From positions 137,460,950-137,524,949 of the forward strand of contig JAHLJT010009436.1 of NCBI GenBank assembly GCA_031308135.1: 64,000 bases of DNA, read 5' to 3'. The notes beneath the pieces are model-generated. The model did not search any database. It worked only from the letters and a program-made list of their open reading frames with translations, and had not been told where the DNA came from. A program made the position numbers and the translations under genes. Shown piece by piece: positions 34,199-46,490 of this stretch. This DNA comes from Acheta domesticus. Taxonomy: Eukaryota; Arthropoda; Insecta; Orthoptera; Gryllidae. Numbering within the stretch: position 1 is the first letter of the stretch; each line of letters starts with the position of its first letter.

Positions 34199-34790
34199 TA
34201 CAGCTTCAAAGAACATTAAACACGAATTTTGCAACCAAAAATTTGAGACCGTTTTGTGGAAGTAATTCCAATGCTCGTACTTTTCCTCCGTACACTATAT
34301 ACTTTTATTTATAGTGGCCTCTCAAAGTCACGTACGAAAAAGGGAGAAGGAGGGCAGTCTCCAATAGGGAGCTTCAACGTCACAAGCTTTGTCAACAGTG
34401 CAGTGACGCTGAAGCTCTCTATTGGAGAGCTGCCTTCTCTCTCTCCTGTATATGACATTGAAAGGCCACTACAAATAATTCAAAGTATATAGTGTAGGGA
34501 GGAAAAGTATTGGAATCACCTCCACAAAACGATCTCGAATTTTCGGTTGCCAAATTCGTGTATAATGTTCTTTTGAGCTTTAACCCTACACTTACGTCAG
34601 AATTAAGATCTAGTGGTGCTTTTCCGAAAATGGTTAAGATTGGCGCAGGTGGAGAAGACATTCACACAAATCTTTATCCTATTATTGGGATGTCTGTATG
34701 GATCGATGTGTCACACAACTCGATGTCAGATCAGAAGCTTTTGAGCTGAAGCGGGGCAAACACATCAGGAGTAAGATCTAGTTGTTTCGT
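34199..34790 (-). mobile_element. Family B repeat with long fold-back arms
   Basis: 34199-34390 and 34395-34584 are inverted copies of each other. CACGAATTTTGCAACC (34221 on) matches the complement of GGTTGCCAAATTCGTG (ending 34560). CTCCAATAG and GACGCTGAAGC words bracket the loop. The single-copy part beyond 34584, read on the minus strand, matches 51545-51880. Both carry a frame with A-P-I-L-T-I-F, a short gap, then L-K-R-T-L-x-T-N and N-S-R. So this is a family B copy whose end has been duplicated in inverse orientation. Confidence 0.75.
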
Positions 34791-34799
34791 TCTGGATAT

Positions 34800-36410
34800 T
34801 ATAATGATATTTTAATTTTTGGAGGTAATTTACATGATGTCCCTGTGGCATTTTCAAAATTCAGAAAGTGCATCTATTTGGAAAGTATTGAATAGTTTCC
34901 ATTATCATTAAAACCGCTTACGTTTAGAACAACTAGATCCCTTTCGAGCAACACCGTCTTAATTTCCAACATTAACTTGTCAGATAAAACAAGAAGCACC
35001 ATAAAATGCTATCATTGTGTTCTTTTTTCATTTTTATTTATTCATTTTACAAAACAGTCGTAGAAGGCATCTTCCTGGCAGTGACTCAAAGAAAATAAAT
35101 CTCCGTCGTGAGTGCTTGGCGTTGATATATGAGTGATATAAACGTTTAATGCTTTATGTACGTCTTTTTAACCGACTGTTAATGCCTTTCTAGCTGAATT
35201 CTCAATAGATGCTTGAAAATGCCCATCATAACAAGAGATATGGAAAATTGCGCTAGTTTGGAGACTGATTCATTAATATATTGATAAATAGGAGAGGCGT
35301 TGTTAATTCAGTACACATAACTGATGTGGTTGTCGTTTACTCCAAATGTTTATAGAAACGAAAACACTTTTAAAAAACACTGTGATAAAAAAAACAAACT
35401 TGTCAAGTAAGTTGCTACAAGGATTATCTTACGCTGTTATTAAATTCACAAAAAGTTCTTACAGATAAAGCACACTTTTCCAGCTATTTAGTAAATCGAT
35501 CAGGTGATGAAAGGGCCCGCAAATCGCAAGTGATTTCTTATCTGTAACGACTAATCACTTCCAGTCACGAAACTACTTAAAGAACAAGCGAGTAACAGAA
35601 TAAGACCCAGGGGAAAGGGGACAATTGAGGCCTTACTCTTCTACAAACACTAAAGAAAGTAAGTAGGACACTCAGACACTGTACTAATTAGCTAAAACTA
35701 CCGGGAGAGTGCATGTAGTGAAGCCAGCAGGAAACGCTACAAAATACGTCGAAAAAAAGGAAGAAGGCGTTCATCGTGAATGGATCGTTTAAAGTATTTG
35801 TACTTCATTCGCTGCACCCAGCCGTTTCTTTTCTAAATATATATAGTCTCTATAACTTCGGGACTTAAAATTTAATGAAAGGCTTTAATTGACCGGTTAT
35901 GCCTACTAAACTCGCTCACTACGCCTAAGAGAATTCGAAGAGCATTTTTATTTCTACCAAAAGCTTAAAGCGTGGTTTTGATTCGAAATATAAGTGGAAA
36001 AGTACGAATGTGATCTGCAAAGCTCTTGGAGACGCCGAGAAGGAAAACGTAGGATTAAATATACAGGAGATCGCATGTAAAAGAAATCTTACCAAACAAA
36101 CAATGCAATGTCCAGATGATTTTCACAAAAGTCATTTTCCAAAACATGATAAAGGTTCTAACAATTAAATACGTTTTTAGTTTTAATTCATTTATGTATA
36201 TTAAATATTGTGACACATTTAGAGCCTAACATTCTAGAAACGAAATTTGATCATATTTAATGCTCGTTACATCTCAATTCACAAAATTGAGGGAATGGTG
36301 TTGACTTAATCACTTTAGAATTCCGAACTGACTTTTTCGGAAACGTTCTCCCTTCAGCAAGGCACGTCCAGGATCCACCCCTAATATAGTGGACTAATTT
36401 TCACATTTCC
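34800..36410. other. AT-rich DNA, nothing recognised
   Basis: Long AT-rich stretch with stops in all frames and no supported element, array or RNA gene. Confidence 0.45.
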
Positions 36411-36419
36411 CTCGCCCTC

Positions 36420-37680
36420 ACGCCCACTGCACGACAGCGGAGGCAGTGGCGGCGGCGGCGGCGGCGGCGGCGGTGGAGGCGGAGGCAGGGGCGGGGGCGG
36501 AGGCAGCACGTCCGATACGCGCCCGACGAGCGCCAGACCCGGCACGACGCGGCGGCGGCAGCGGCGCCGGCGCCGGCGAGGTCGATGGCGGAGGCTACGT
36601 GACCTGCAGACACCCGCCGCGCCCCTGCCTCCGAAGCCACAGCCGCCTCAGCCGCCTCAGCCACCGCCACCATCACCATCACCCCCGCCACATTTGTCCC
36701 TGCCTCCGAAGCCGTGGCATTGCAGGTGCGGCACCGCTACCAGCCCTCTGCCTCTCCATCGCCCCCACCTGCTCCTTCGCCTTCCCACCATTCCCGCCTG
36801 CGCCTCCACCATCCACGCGTTCTCGTCGCTACAGCTCCGGCCGTTCCTGTGCAGTTGACGTGGTGGTTGCTGCTGCAGCAGCCGTTGCTACCGCCGCCGC
36901 CGTCACCCGCATCACCACCACCATTACCACCTCCCTCAGCACCTTTACCAGCACCACCATCAGCACCAGCAACATTGCCTCCATCACCTTCACAATTACC
37001 ACCACTGACACCGTCACCAACCTGACCTTCCACACCACCACCCTGACATCACCATCCTGCTACCTCCACCACTCATACCATTACCATCCCATCACCACCA
37101 CTTTGCTAACTCCACCACTCACACCATCATCCCATCATCACCACCCTGCTATCTCGACCACTCACACCATCAACATGTCATCATCACCACCCTGCTACAT
37201 CCACCACCATCATCATACTACCGACACCATCACCATCAGCACTGTAACTACCATCACAATTTCTACCGTAAGAGATCATCTCCATCCTCCATTCTCCTCA
37301 GCGTTCCACCTCTACTATCACCCCGCCACTACCGCCAACCACACCCACGAACGAATCCTCGTCGTGACCGTCATCGCTGATGTCACGCCCACCTCCACCC
37401 TCGCCACCGGCGCCACAACCACCGCCGTTGCCGACTCCCAGTGCTGCCGTGTGCCCCCGTCGCTGCTGCCGTCGCCGTCCCCGCTCCGGAGGGAGGACAG
37501 CGAGCGCGACAGCTGTCGGGTCCGGTCGCGTTTACGTGGACGCCGCGCCAGCCCCAAGCCTCTCGCCGCGCGGCCGCGCCGACAGCAGCCGGGGCGGGCG
37601 GAAGGGAAGGGCTGGGCTGGGCGACGCGGCGCGGCGCAGAGACGCATAAAGAGGCCGTAGTAAAGCGATAAGACCCTCTG
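36420..37680. other. Long GC-rich island with triplet repeats
   Basis: It begins with GGCGGC triplets (about 36450-36475). It passes through a degenerate CCAC/CATCAC-rich middle (36640-37230) and ends in mixed CpG-rich DNA (37380-37665). The plus-strand frame of 404 codons at 36446-37660 is Ala/Arg, then His/Thr/Ser, then Arg-rich. Its composition follows the repeat, and other frames are open as well. I do not support it as a gene. The final 300 bases have the most promoter-like composition. Confidence 0.75.
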
Positions 37681-37689
37681 GCGGGGCAG

Positions 37690-38575
37690 CTGGGGACGGC
37701 GGTGAAAGGATACAGTCGTGGATGGGGAGGCCCGATGAACTCGTCAGGAAGGACTAGTGGTTGTTTAGAGAGGGCTGGAATGAAGGAATGCCAATGCATT
37801 TGAGATGGGGATAGTGACTCGGCAGTGTTAGTGGTAATAGTTGAAACGAAAACAGTAGCAAACGTGATGGCCGTTGGTGAAAAGGCTGCAAGTGCAAAAC
37901 TAGTGAAAAATAAGTGTCCGTGGATGGAAGGATCGGCCGGGATGATATCAATGCAGCTTTTTGTAGGGTTCGAAATGACATTGATCGCACTGTACAAGTG
38001 AATGCCTTACTTACAGGCCCATTAATCAGACCAAGTTGTCGACTAACATGAGTTTACCGCATATGGAGGCTGTCGACAGAAACTGTTCCAGAGCTGCGAG
38101 ATTTAAAGAATTTGGGAGAGAGGCATCTGGTCAGCCGAAGTGAGTTTATAGAAAAGGACGAAAAAGGAAGAGGACTTCGGTCCGTGAATTGTCTACAAAA
38201 ATGAACATTCCCCAGCGCCCAAGAACAACCAAGAAAAATAAAAACAAATTACAACGACTTATATTTGTGGAATAAACCATTCAGATATATCAATAAAATA
38301 TTAATATGCATACACGAGGGTTGGGGCAGAAGTCATGGCAAATATTTTTTGTTGTTGTGAGAATATAAGTAGAAGTGGAAATTTTTAAATATACAGATGA
38401 AAGGACAAGGTATAATCTAAGTGCTTGAGCATTTATCAATACACAAAAATTGAATTTACCATATTTATTAAGGTATTTGAAATGACCGTACTCGTTTCAT
38501 GTTCTAATGCATTTTAGAGAATATTACTTCACAAATTCGAAAAGCATGACATACCCGTTCAAAGGCCTGATTAGG
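37690..38575. other. Unassigned DNA
   Basis: Intermediate to AT-rich, with no gene. The minus-strand frame at 37383-37997 extends from the island and has no recognisable domain. Confidence 0.35.
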
Positions 38576-38579
38576 TAGA

Positions 38580-38835
38580 TGCTCGATCACCGCATATCAC
38601 ATTGACCCGCACATTCACAGGTCGTCACGTGCGTTGGTGATCACTGGTTGCTACGCATCTTTGCAGAAACTCTCCTGCGCATCTCGCGGCTGTCCAATAT
38701 GGAAGGGCATTATTCCATGAGCTTCCACCAATTCCCTGTGACATTCTCGGCCATTCCTTTCATGGTGAACGGCTCTCCTGGAGTAAGAGCGTTGTTGGAA
38801 ACATGTTACATTCACCTCGCACGGCGGTAAACGAA
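38580..38835 (-). pseudogene. Mariner-type transposase N-terminal helix-turn-helix fragment
   Basis: On the minus strand the sequence reads R-E-C-H-R-E-L-V-E-A-H-G. After a one-base frameshift it continues N-N-A-L-P-Y-W-T-A-A-R, then V-A-T-S-D-H-Q-R-T, a stop, and R-P-V. This follows the order of mariner-type DNA-binding domains: a first helix, then N-A-L-P-Y-R-T-V-A-R-W, then a linker ending R-T-G-R-P. No catalytic domain is visible. It is a fragment with at least one frameshift and one stop. Confidence is moderate because the match rests on one short region. Confidence 0.5.
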
Positions 38836-38839
38836 CAAC

Positions 38840-39240
38840 TGATTTCAAGTTGCTCTCTGTGCTAATAGAGACACTTGCAGAGCTATCTGTTGATGTAAAC
38901 ACACCCTACTGCAGCATTTCTTTCAAGATATAAATGAAATTTTGCGATCGGATAACATTTCTTTTAGAAAAAAATAGTACTGTAAGATGGTTGCAGCGAA
39001 TAAATGACCATTAGAAGAAAATAATTTGAGATCGGAATTCACGACTAGATCATTTTTAATTAATGTTGGAAAGACAGGAGGCAATGAACATATTTTCCAC
39101 AAGATAGAATGAAATGTTTTTAAGGATAGAAAAAAATAATAACTACCATATGAAATCTGAAACTATTCCCAAATATCAGATTATTCATTTATTTCTAAAT
39201 TTATTTATTGAGGTTTAGAATCAATTCAACTACTAAGGTA
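38840..39240. other. AT-rich DNA, nothing recognised
   Basis: No supported feature. Confidence 0.4.
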
Positions 39241-39249
39241 ATTGATGAC

Positions 39250-39480
39250 TTTCACCTAATAAGGTATGATAAGGTATGTGATAATTTAACTAGCAGATGA
39301 TAGCGGTAATGATGAGGTGAATGATGGGGCAAACGGGACAACCTCAGGAAAATCTGCTGAAAGCTCATTTTGTCCACCACAATTTCCATACGGATTGGTC
39401 GGGATTTGAACCTACACCGTAACGATGCTAGGCGTTCTCGCCAGCCATTAAGTCCTAACTTCAAATAACCAAATACTGAC
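39250..39480 (-). mobile_element. tRNA-derived SINE-like repeat
   Basis: Read on the minus strand, a tRNA-like head with the B-box-like GGTTCAAATCCCG (39400-39412) follows GGCTGGCGAGAACGCC at the A-box position. A body follows with GTCCACCACAATTTCC-complementary and GGACAACCTCAGG-complementary blocks. Layout and content resemble the tRNA-like half of the family C repeats, but the sequences are clearly different. No target duplication was identified. Confidence 0.5.
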
Positions 39481-39539
39481 TGTTTTAATGTGCAGGCGTT
39501 GCAACACTGGCACAACTAGAGGAATACGAATTTTGAGTT

Positions 39540-40200
39540 ACGATCGTTATTCATGGTCGCACCTGGAGAGGAGAGGGCTCAGAAGAGCTCTCGTACAGAA
39601 ACCAATGATTTAAATATTCAAAAATGTACATTTTACTAATTTCCTATACTATTCAATACATCAATTGTTACGTTGGAAGTATTAACTATAACTCTAGAAA
39701 TAATACATTAAGTTTATATTAATAAAAAATTATAATAAAACACCATGCCGGTTTGACTCTATACCTATAGACCTCCCCCTCTCGAGCAAAGTTCTGGTAG
39801 CACCTCCGACGTTATTATGTAATATTTTATAGTAATAAACAGAACTTCAAGGAAGACTGTTAGAAATCCTTGCTCCATTATCCATCATTAAGAAGAGTTT
39901 GATTCCTGCATTTCAAGCGTCAGTGAAAAATGTATTCCCTTAATTCCAAAGCATTATGGATTATTTATTAATGAATGGCATTAATAAAATTATGAAAGAA
40001 AAAATTAAAAGAAAGCGATTGGGAAGACAAGAAAAAGTGGAGGAAAAATTAAAAGTATAAAATGAAAGTTATTTGTTTTGGGCACAGGAAAATATTATAA
40101 CAGTATAATATTGTATAACTGTTAAATAAACCAATCCCAAACCTTCCTTTTTCGAGTTGTGCCAGTTTGGCAGCCCATGAACGAAAAAACTTTGTCGTTT
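39540..40200. other. AT-rich DNA ending in a poly-T run
   Basis: A T homopolymer of about 12-13 bases lies at about 40198-40210, at the edge of the next island. No gene is supported. Confidence 0.4.
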
Positions 40201-40224
40201 TTTTTTTTTCCTTTTTCCTTTTCT

Positions 40225-40500
40225 TATGAGTGAGCAGGGCGGCCGAGGGCGGCCGGGAAGAAGACCGCCAGTGGCTACACACACACTGGGGCGTTGCTTG
40301 CTGCGGCGGGGCCTCTCGAAGTGGGCGCGGCCTCTCGATGCGGCCTGGTCGATCCGCCCACCCCCGCCCCCGCGCTCCGGATGCCGGACACAGCCTGCGG
40401 CCGCCCGCCACGCGCACTTTACGAGGCCACGCCCCGCCGCCAGCAGGCCAGATTTTTCGATCAGCGGATATTGATTCTGGCGGCCGGACGAGGGAGACAC
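40225..40500. other. CpG island, about 275 bp
   Basis: Dense CpG sequence without tandem repetition, bounded by AT-rich DNA on both sides. As with 33005-33265, its non-repetitive nature makes it a fair candidate for a CpG-island promoter. No gene is identified; the frames here are compositional. Confidence 0.55.
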
Positions 40501-41380
40501 GGCATCTCAAACAACGTCTGTTCCTCAGACGGTGTTTCATGGATGCAAACTTTCTTCGACATTACATACAACACGTACGTTTTCTCTGAGATCCCACGAC
40601 GTCTTTATGTACACTGAGAGAATCTGCTTAACAGTTGAACCTTCAGATAGAAAGAGACAGTGTTCTCGCTCAAAACCGCTTTATCACTTGCTCACTACGC
40701 GTTCTCCCGCCAATCACATCAAAGCGAATTTTGCTTTATATTTTCATTTGTTTCCTCCGAACTGGTGGCAACGACAGTGGCTTACCTCATTGGAGAGGTT
40801 GTCACTATCGGTTCTCCCTACAACATGACTGTCGGCCTTTTTTTGACCAAATCAATAAATAAATCTCGTGACTCAGACATCAAGAACACAGAAGATTGAT
40901 TCCAAGAAGAAACGACCGATTGTCAAATAGTAAGAAGTGAAATCTAATTATTGAATAGGATAAAATAATTTTGTAACAATAATTTTGTCATAGTTTTATT
41001 ATGCTGCTCCTTAGACCAAAATAAAATGAATGATGACCAAACCTTTTATATTTACTTATTTAATTATACATCCTGCAGAGGTGTAAAAACCCGTACGCAG
41101 ATGTGAGGCATGCTATATTCAATTACAGGATCGTAGCACGTTTCGGAAAAAAATTCGTTTCTTTCCAGACGAATAAATCTCTATTTTTAATACAATATGC
41201 ATCCACGACCAGCGACCATTTAACGAATCGGTGAACTCGGCGGGCGCAGGGTCTCGGTCACTAAGGTCCTCATAAATTTTGAAAACAAAAAACACTCCTC
41301 TTAACTACTGTACTTGTGTTTTAAGGTAAGAAAAAGTATTTAACGTGAAGCCTCGCAAAGATTTCAGCATTTTTTCCTCG
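40500..41380. other. Unassigned DNA
   Basis: A stretch at 40620-40910 is open in more than one frame on the plus strand for 75-98 codons, but no domain is recognisable. The rest is AT-rich. Confidence 0.35.
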
Positions 41381-41389
41381 TTAGTAGAA

Positions 41390-42420
41390 AAGGGCAGTAA
41401 AATATTGGTGCTGGGTCTATTTTTGGCGAACACATTGTCTTTTCGAAAATTGCAAAAATTAAAAATTGCAAAAGTACAATATTGATGATAAAGCTTTTGC
41501 CTTAAATGAAATTTGTTCTAAAGAATAAGAGTTTTGCAGAAAATCTATACAATTTGATGAAAAACTAGTACTTTTCGCTTAATTTCTTCTTGGATTTAAT
41601 GCAATTTATATGAAAATAACCAAAACGGCTCGAATTTTATCCTTTGTCTTCCTAAAATTGAACTTTCTGAATTAAAAAAAACAAAAAAAACACGAAAAAG
41701 TCGGGAATAATGCGAGAAAGTATGTGATGTTGTAGCATCATTAACTTTTAGCAAAGATATCAGTTTCACCCCTAGGAGCAAGTCGTATTGGCGTACGTGT
41801 ACGCAAAACGTTTCGGACTCAATTTTTCTTTTGATTCTTCATTGTGACATTTTATACGGACATGTAAACGTGTATGTTGCTACCAAAGGTGAGAGAGGTT
41901 GTCTTGAGATGCCAATAAATAGGCAAAAAATAAAAAATTTGACTCCTTTACTATTCCCAGACCCAATCTTTTTGCGTTTTATTTCAAATGAAATATTATA
42001 ACGCGGTTTTTAAGAAACGATCTCACACACTTTTTGGTATCTTGTACCGTTCTTGAGTTGGGGTACAATTTTTGTAAATGTGAATTAAAATGTTTCTCAG
42101 GGGGTATAAAAAGGGTCATTCCAAGGAAATTTTAGGAAACTGACCCGCGAAACCATCTCGGATTTTGCTACAATTTGTATGCCGAGTCCCACATGTCGTA
42201 AACGGACTTCTACGAAGTTGTAGCTTTATAGGGAGCTGTTTAGCTACAGAGTTGTAGAAGTGAAATAGTTTCCAAATATAGTGGTTTGTTTGTCCCGACG
42301 TTGCACAGTACGACCATAAAATTTCCGAACTTTCGGAAACAATTCTACCTTCTCCGTTATTGCTAAACAAATGAAACTGAGCTTCGTTATACAACTCTTT
42401 TCTCTCTATTAAATTGAACT
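41390..42420. repeat. Probable noncoding repeat of transposon type
   Basis: The text is AT-rich and low in coding signal, with AAAATTGCAAAAATT-like runs, a GGGTCATTCCAAG word at 42111-42123, and a short imperfect palindrome (ACTTCTACGAAGTTGTAG against its partner ACAGAGTTGTAGAAGT) at about 42208-42264. Such content resembles noncoding ends of large DNA transposons. No second copy in this window confirms it. Confidence 0.35.
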
Positions 42421-43700
42421 AATAAAAATGTATCATTTAATAACACACAATGCAGCAAAATACATCCTCTTCTTTTCTTGTTTCGGCACCTAAGTCCCTT
42501 ATTTATTGGTAGACATGCAGATACAATTTATGCTTGCTTATTTACAACTGAATGAAACATGAGTTTGTATATAGTATATACCGTACTATATGTTTCTGTG
42601 TATGTATGTATGCATGGGTATCTCATTTTTGAATCCGTAAAGAGCTTCATATGTTCTAAAACCCCGTGTCACTATCTTTCCTTTAAAAAAGTAACGTTTT
42701 AGTGAAGTGCTTCGTTAATCTCGAAGATAATTTCGATGCTGCAAATTTTAAAATATAAAATACGAAAAATAATAACAATAAAAATAAAGTATTGTAGACA
42801 ACACGAGATTTAATGAAGCTTTCTTCACTCCGGAGAATTTTGACTCTCGCAGTTGGTATTAAATTACTTTTATGAATCGTGTAAATACAAATGTAAGTAG
42901 TGAGGAAGTACCCGTAATTCATTTCTTCATTTTGAAAAACCCATACACAGAAGTAATATTTATACTCCAGCTCATGAGATAAAATGAACATTATTTTTTG
43001 GTACAGAGTTTCTACAAATTGATATGTCTCGAAGAAACCTCGTGTAAGAGTTGGTTATATAAAAGAGCAAATAAAATAATTAATCTTTCAGCGTAAAAAA
43101 TTGTGAATATTCTTTTAAAGAGATTGTACGGCACGATAACTGCAATGACATTCTTATTCTCTGGTCAAAGTTGAACGGAATAGAACTTTCGTTGGTGTAA
43201 TGCAGGAGAAAAGTGAATAGGTGTCGCTTTTGTCGAATTTCATGAACGTCTTCGTCGCGTTGAAATCTTTATCTGGTATATACACTGCAAAATATTTTGA
43301 AATGTCTAATAAACATAAATATCCAGATTACACAATGTTTATACATCGTTATCAAGACCACTAAAATATTTTGCCAAGACTGTTTGCAAAGATAACGTTC
43401 TCCAGAACTCTTAAGACGTTGGACTGATTTCTTGTGAGAATGATTTCTTGTTAGAATTGCCACACGTAATATACAGCCCAACAATTTAATTTTGTCAGTT
43501 TCTCTTTAAGCCTTTCTGGAATTTTGTAGGTGAAACTCTAAATCGCAGAATTTGATAGTTATCTAAACTGCGCAATTTGGAAAGTTTTCATAATAATGCA
43601 ATGGGTAGGTTCGATTATATAGCAAGGAGAAAAACAAATGATGTGGAACAACCGCGCATACTTTTTCACATTATTTGTAACGTTTGCACTCTTCGATAAT
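42420..43700. other. AT-rich DNA, nothing recognised
   Basis: No gene, array or terminus was supported. Confidence 0.4.
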
Positions 43701-43701
43701 T

Positions 43702-43735
<34 letters not shown>

Positions 43736-43737
43736 CT
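43702..43737. repeat. (CA)n microsatellite
   Basis: About 17 CA dinucleotides with one GC interruption, next to a family A copy. Confidence 0.97.
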
Positions 43738-43744
43738 ACCGAAA

Positions 43745-45190
43745 ATGAGAGACGGGCCATTTTTGAAATGTACTATGCTCTCCCCTAAGAAAAATATTAA
43801 TCGATAAATTAGGATATATTTTTGAGGAAATTTTGAAAACGTCGTTAAGACTTCATGCAATGTATCCCGAAAGAACAAAATATCTGTTTCAAATTCGCAT
43901 GGCCTGGAGTTCCGTCAGATCCATCGGGATATACAAATTTTGAAGAAAATCTTCTTAATGGTTTACGGCACTAGCATTGACCATAAACGGACAAAGCGAA
44001 GAACGCTTTGCTGCAAATCAATTTTTCGATGTCGAGGATCCACAATACACTAATTCTCACTAAACAAGTTGTTAAAGGATGTAATTTACTACACACATGA
44101 ACAAGATTTATACACATGTTCCATATCAACGTCCCACAATATGAGTTTTTCTGACGAAAAATCGTCTCTTTCCGCTGAAGCATTACAATACAGTAATCCC
44201 TCGACATTCCGAATTCGTTATTCGCGAGTTCCGAACATTCGGGATTAGAGAAATGCTACCGGTTTTAACATTCGCGACTTCAACATTCGCGAGTGCGTCT
44301 TTGGTCGTACTTTTTTGAAAGCTAGCACATTTTATTTCCTTTATCAGCGTTGTCTAGGAAATGAACTCGGCAGACACCGGAACTCAATGTATCACGTTCT
44401 TCAAAAATATCAAAGTTTGAATGCCAATTCACTTTTATAGAATAATACAAATGTAAAATAATTCAATTCAGTTGTGTGAAATTGGAGGTAAGGGTTTTGG
44501 CCACATGAAACAGAACAGCCATTCAGGATCTATGCAACTCTCATTATAATGACCTCAGTGAAGAGCATCTTCGGGAAATCATCAGCAAAGAAAACCTCGA
44601 ACGTAATGACGTAACAGAAGCGAAAGTGCGTCCTGCACCAATTTCAATGTGAAAGCTGAAACTTCAAAAAGCTCTGGTGAAAAGGGCATTCGAATGTGAT
44701 CCGAACATGGAAATAACTTCGAAATTTAAGAAAGAAATAGAAGCAGCGACTTCTGGAAAGAAATAGAAGCAGCGACGAGGTGGGTGATGAACCAAAAAAG
44801 AAATCCTATATTCAATCACTTTCAAATTTGAAATTAGTTTCAAATATTGTTTTATTCCTTCCCTTTGGGATGTTAATTGTGAATTGTTTTAGTAGCACAT
44901 ACTCAGTTACTCTGCAATTGTTTTTTAGAATATTTTCTTTCTTCTTTATACAGCTTTTCGATATCCAGGAACCTAACCCACCTTTCTTCATTAAAATATA
45001 GACTCAACATTCGCGGATTTGACATTCGCGAAGATTTTTGGGAACCTAACTCTCGCGAATGTTGAGGGATTACTGTACTCTCTCTTTGATATGGGAGTAC
45101 GTAGTAAGAGATAAAGTGATAAGTAAGAGTAAGTAAGCAGTTGTTAAGAATAAAAGAGAATGCCATATTTCTTTTACAAATATTATTTCC
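43745..45190 (+). mobile_element. Family A noncoding element copy, split by a Tigger-like insertion
   Basis: The left part (about 43745-44190) aligns with 56930-57360. Shared blocks are TATC(T/G)GTTTCAAAT, GTCAGATC.ATCGGG, GAAAATC, GGTTTA.G.C.CTAGC, ATCAATTTTTCG-like, and finally GCATTACA. The right part resumes after the inserted element at 45078 with CTCT..TTTGATATGGG, corresponding to CTTTCCCTATATTACG after GCATTACATAA in the other copy. It is the same family as 3960-4390. Confidence 0.7.
44191..45075 (+). mobile_element. Non-autonomous pogo/Tigger-type element, 885 bp, with TA duplication
   Basis: The left end is CAGTAATCCCTCGACATTC. The right end, reverse-complemented, is CAGTAATCCCTCAACATTC. 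TA flanks both ends (44189-44190 and 45076-45077). This terminal sequence is the classic pogo/Tigger type. Sub-terminal ATTCGCGA words recur inside both ends. The interior keeps a short frame (about 44520-44645) with D-L-S-E-E-H-L-R-E-I, possibly a transposase C-terminal relic, but no catalytic domain. It is inserted within a family A copy, so it is the younger of the two. Confidence 0.9.
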
Positions 45191-45690
45191 AATAACTGAC
45201 GAACTCTCTTGGGAAAGCACTTAAGCCCAAAAAATCACTTTTTTTCACACACCTGCAAGTTCAAGCTGACGCGCAAGGCATGGTGAAGTGCTTAAGACTG
45301 AGTATTGTTTCATTAAGTTTACAGGGATTCCGAAAGACGACATCAGTTGTAAGCTCGTATCATGTCCGTACTGTTTTAATAGTTACGACACTTGTTTGGG
45401 GGGGGATGATAACCGATATTTATTTGATAGTAAATTCCTATTATGAATAGAAGTAATTGAATAAAATGGGAATGAATCGTTCTAGGTAAGAAGTATAAAG
45501 ATTTCCAACATTTGTTAACGTACTTGAACATTTATTTTTTTCATTGACATGTAATGATGGTTAAACTAGTACATTTTCCAGGTAAGAGTTTTCAAACAAC
45601 AGTTTTTTGCTTCTCGTGTTAAATTGCGATTTTGGACTTATGTTCTTACCCACGCGAGCTCCTTAATTTTTAAAATGTCAAAGAACAACG
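45190..45690. other. AT-rich DNA, nothing recognised
   Basis: A G run of eight lies at about 45398. No other feature is supported. Confidence 0.4.
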
Positions 45691-45699
45691 CCCTTCAAT

Positions 45700-46134
45700 T
45701 GAAGGGGTCCTGCTTTAGGGTCAATGGAGTAAGTTAATGAGTATTTCGTGCTTTCGGGGACGTAAACTACTTTGATCATTAATCGTATAGTGTGGTGCAT
45801 ATAAGTCGGGATGTTGGGGTGTCCCTCTCCCGATGGATGTGAGATCCGGTGTCGGCTAACACGTCGGCTTGCTGGTTTTTCTCCCGCCAAATAACTCCCC
45901 AAGAAGGGCACCGCTCCAGCCAGAACAATCTCTATACTCATTTTCACGTCGTGAAGGCACAATGGGCTCTTATGGTCAATGGTATTCTTAAGGAAGAATC
46001 TCGTGCATTATTGCCAAATCGTGTTGTTGCAAAAGTAAAAAGAAAAAACATAGTCTTGTTGAGAAAATGACAAGGAATACGATGGTATAGGCTCCGGACT
46101 GGTCTTCCGTAGTGTACGGAAGTATAGTGCATGA

Positions 46135-46199
<65 letters not shown>

Positions 46200-46490
46200 A
46201 AGGGGACATGTTAGGGACAAGGTTGAGGAGGGAAAGATCGACCCCCATCATTTACCCGCTTTCTTAAGACATTGCACGGGTATTCGTTTGTTACTGATGC
46301 GAGATACATAAGAAAACCGCCGATCATTTCTGCCCGCCGATGAAATTCTCCCCCAAATCGTGGCTGATTTTGACCGACCTATATAGTGTCGAAAATTCCC
46401 CAACGTTGGGACTCCTATCCTAGAGCATCTGGGTCAGAGACGCTGCAGCTTCAAATGATGTTTTCTCTGAGCCATCTCAACGAGCCAATG
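45700..46490 (+). mobile_element. Family C composite repeat, copy 3, with expanded (TG)n
   Basis: It has the same order as 32140-32670: TTTCGGGGACG, then TCATTAATCGT, CCCGATGGATGTGAGATCCG, GTCGGCT..CACGTCGGCTTG, CCAAATAACTCC, then a TG microsatellite, a GAAAACCGCCGATCA-like body, and a tRNA-like minus-strand end (about 46400-46485). The frame open in copy 2 is interrupted here by stops. The TG tract is about twice as long as in copy 2. Confidence 0.7.
46137..46197. repeat. (TG)n microsatellite
   Basis: About 30 uninterrupted TG dinucleotides, in the same position within the family C repeat as the shorter TG tract at 32366-32396. Confidence 0.98.

Noticed and set aside
36446..37660. 404-codon plus-strand open frame
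   Set aside because: The frame lies in GC-rich triplet-repeat DNA and translates to Ala/Arg, His/Thr and Ser/Pro runs. Several other frames in the same interval are also open. No domain is visible.
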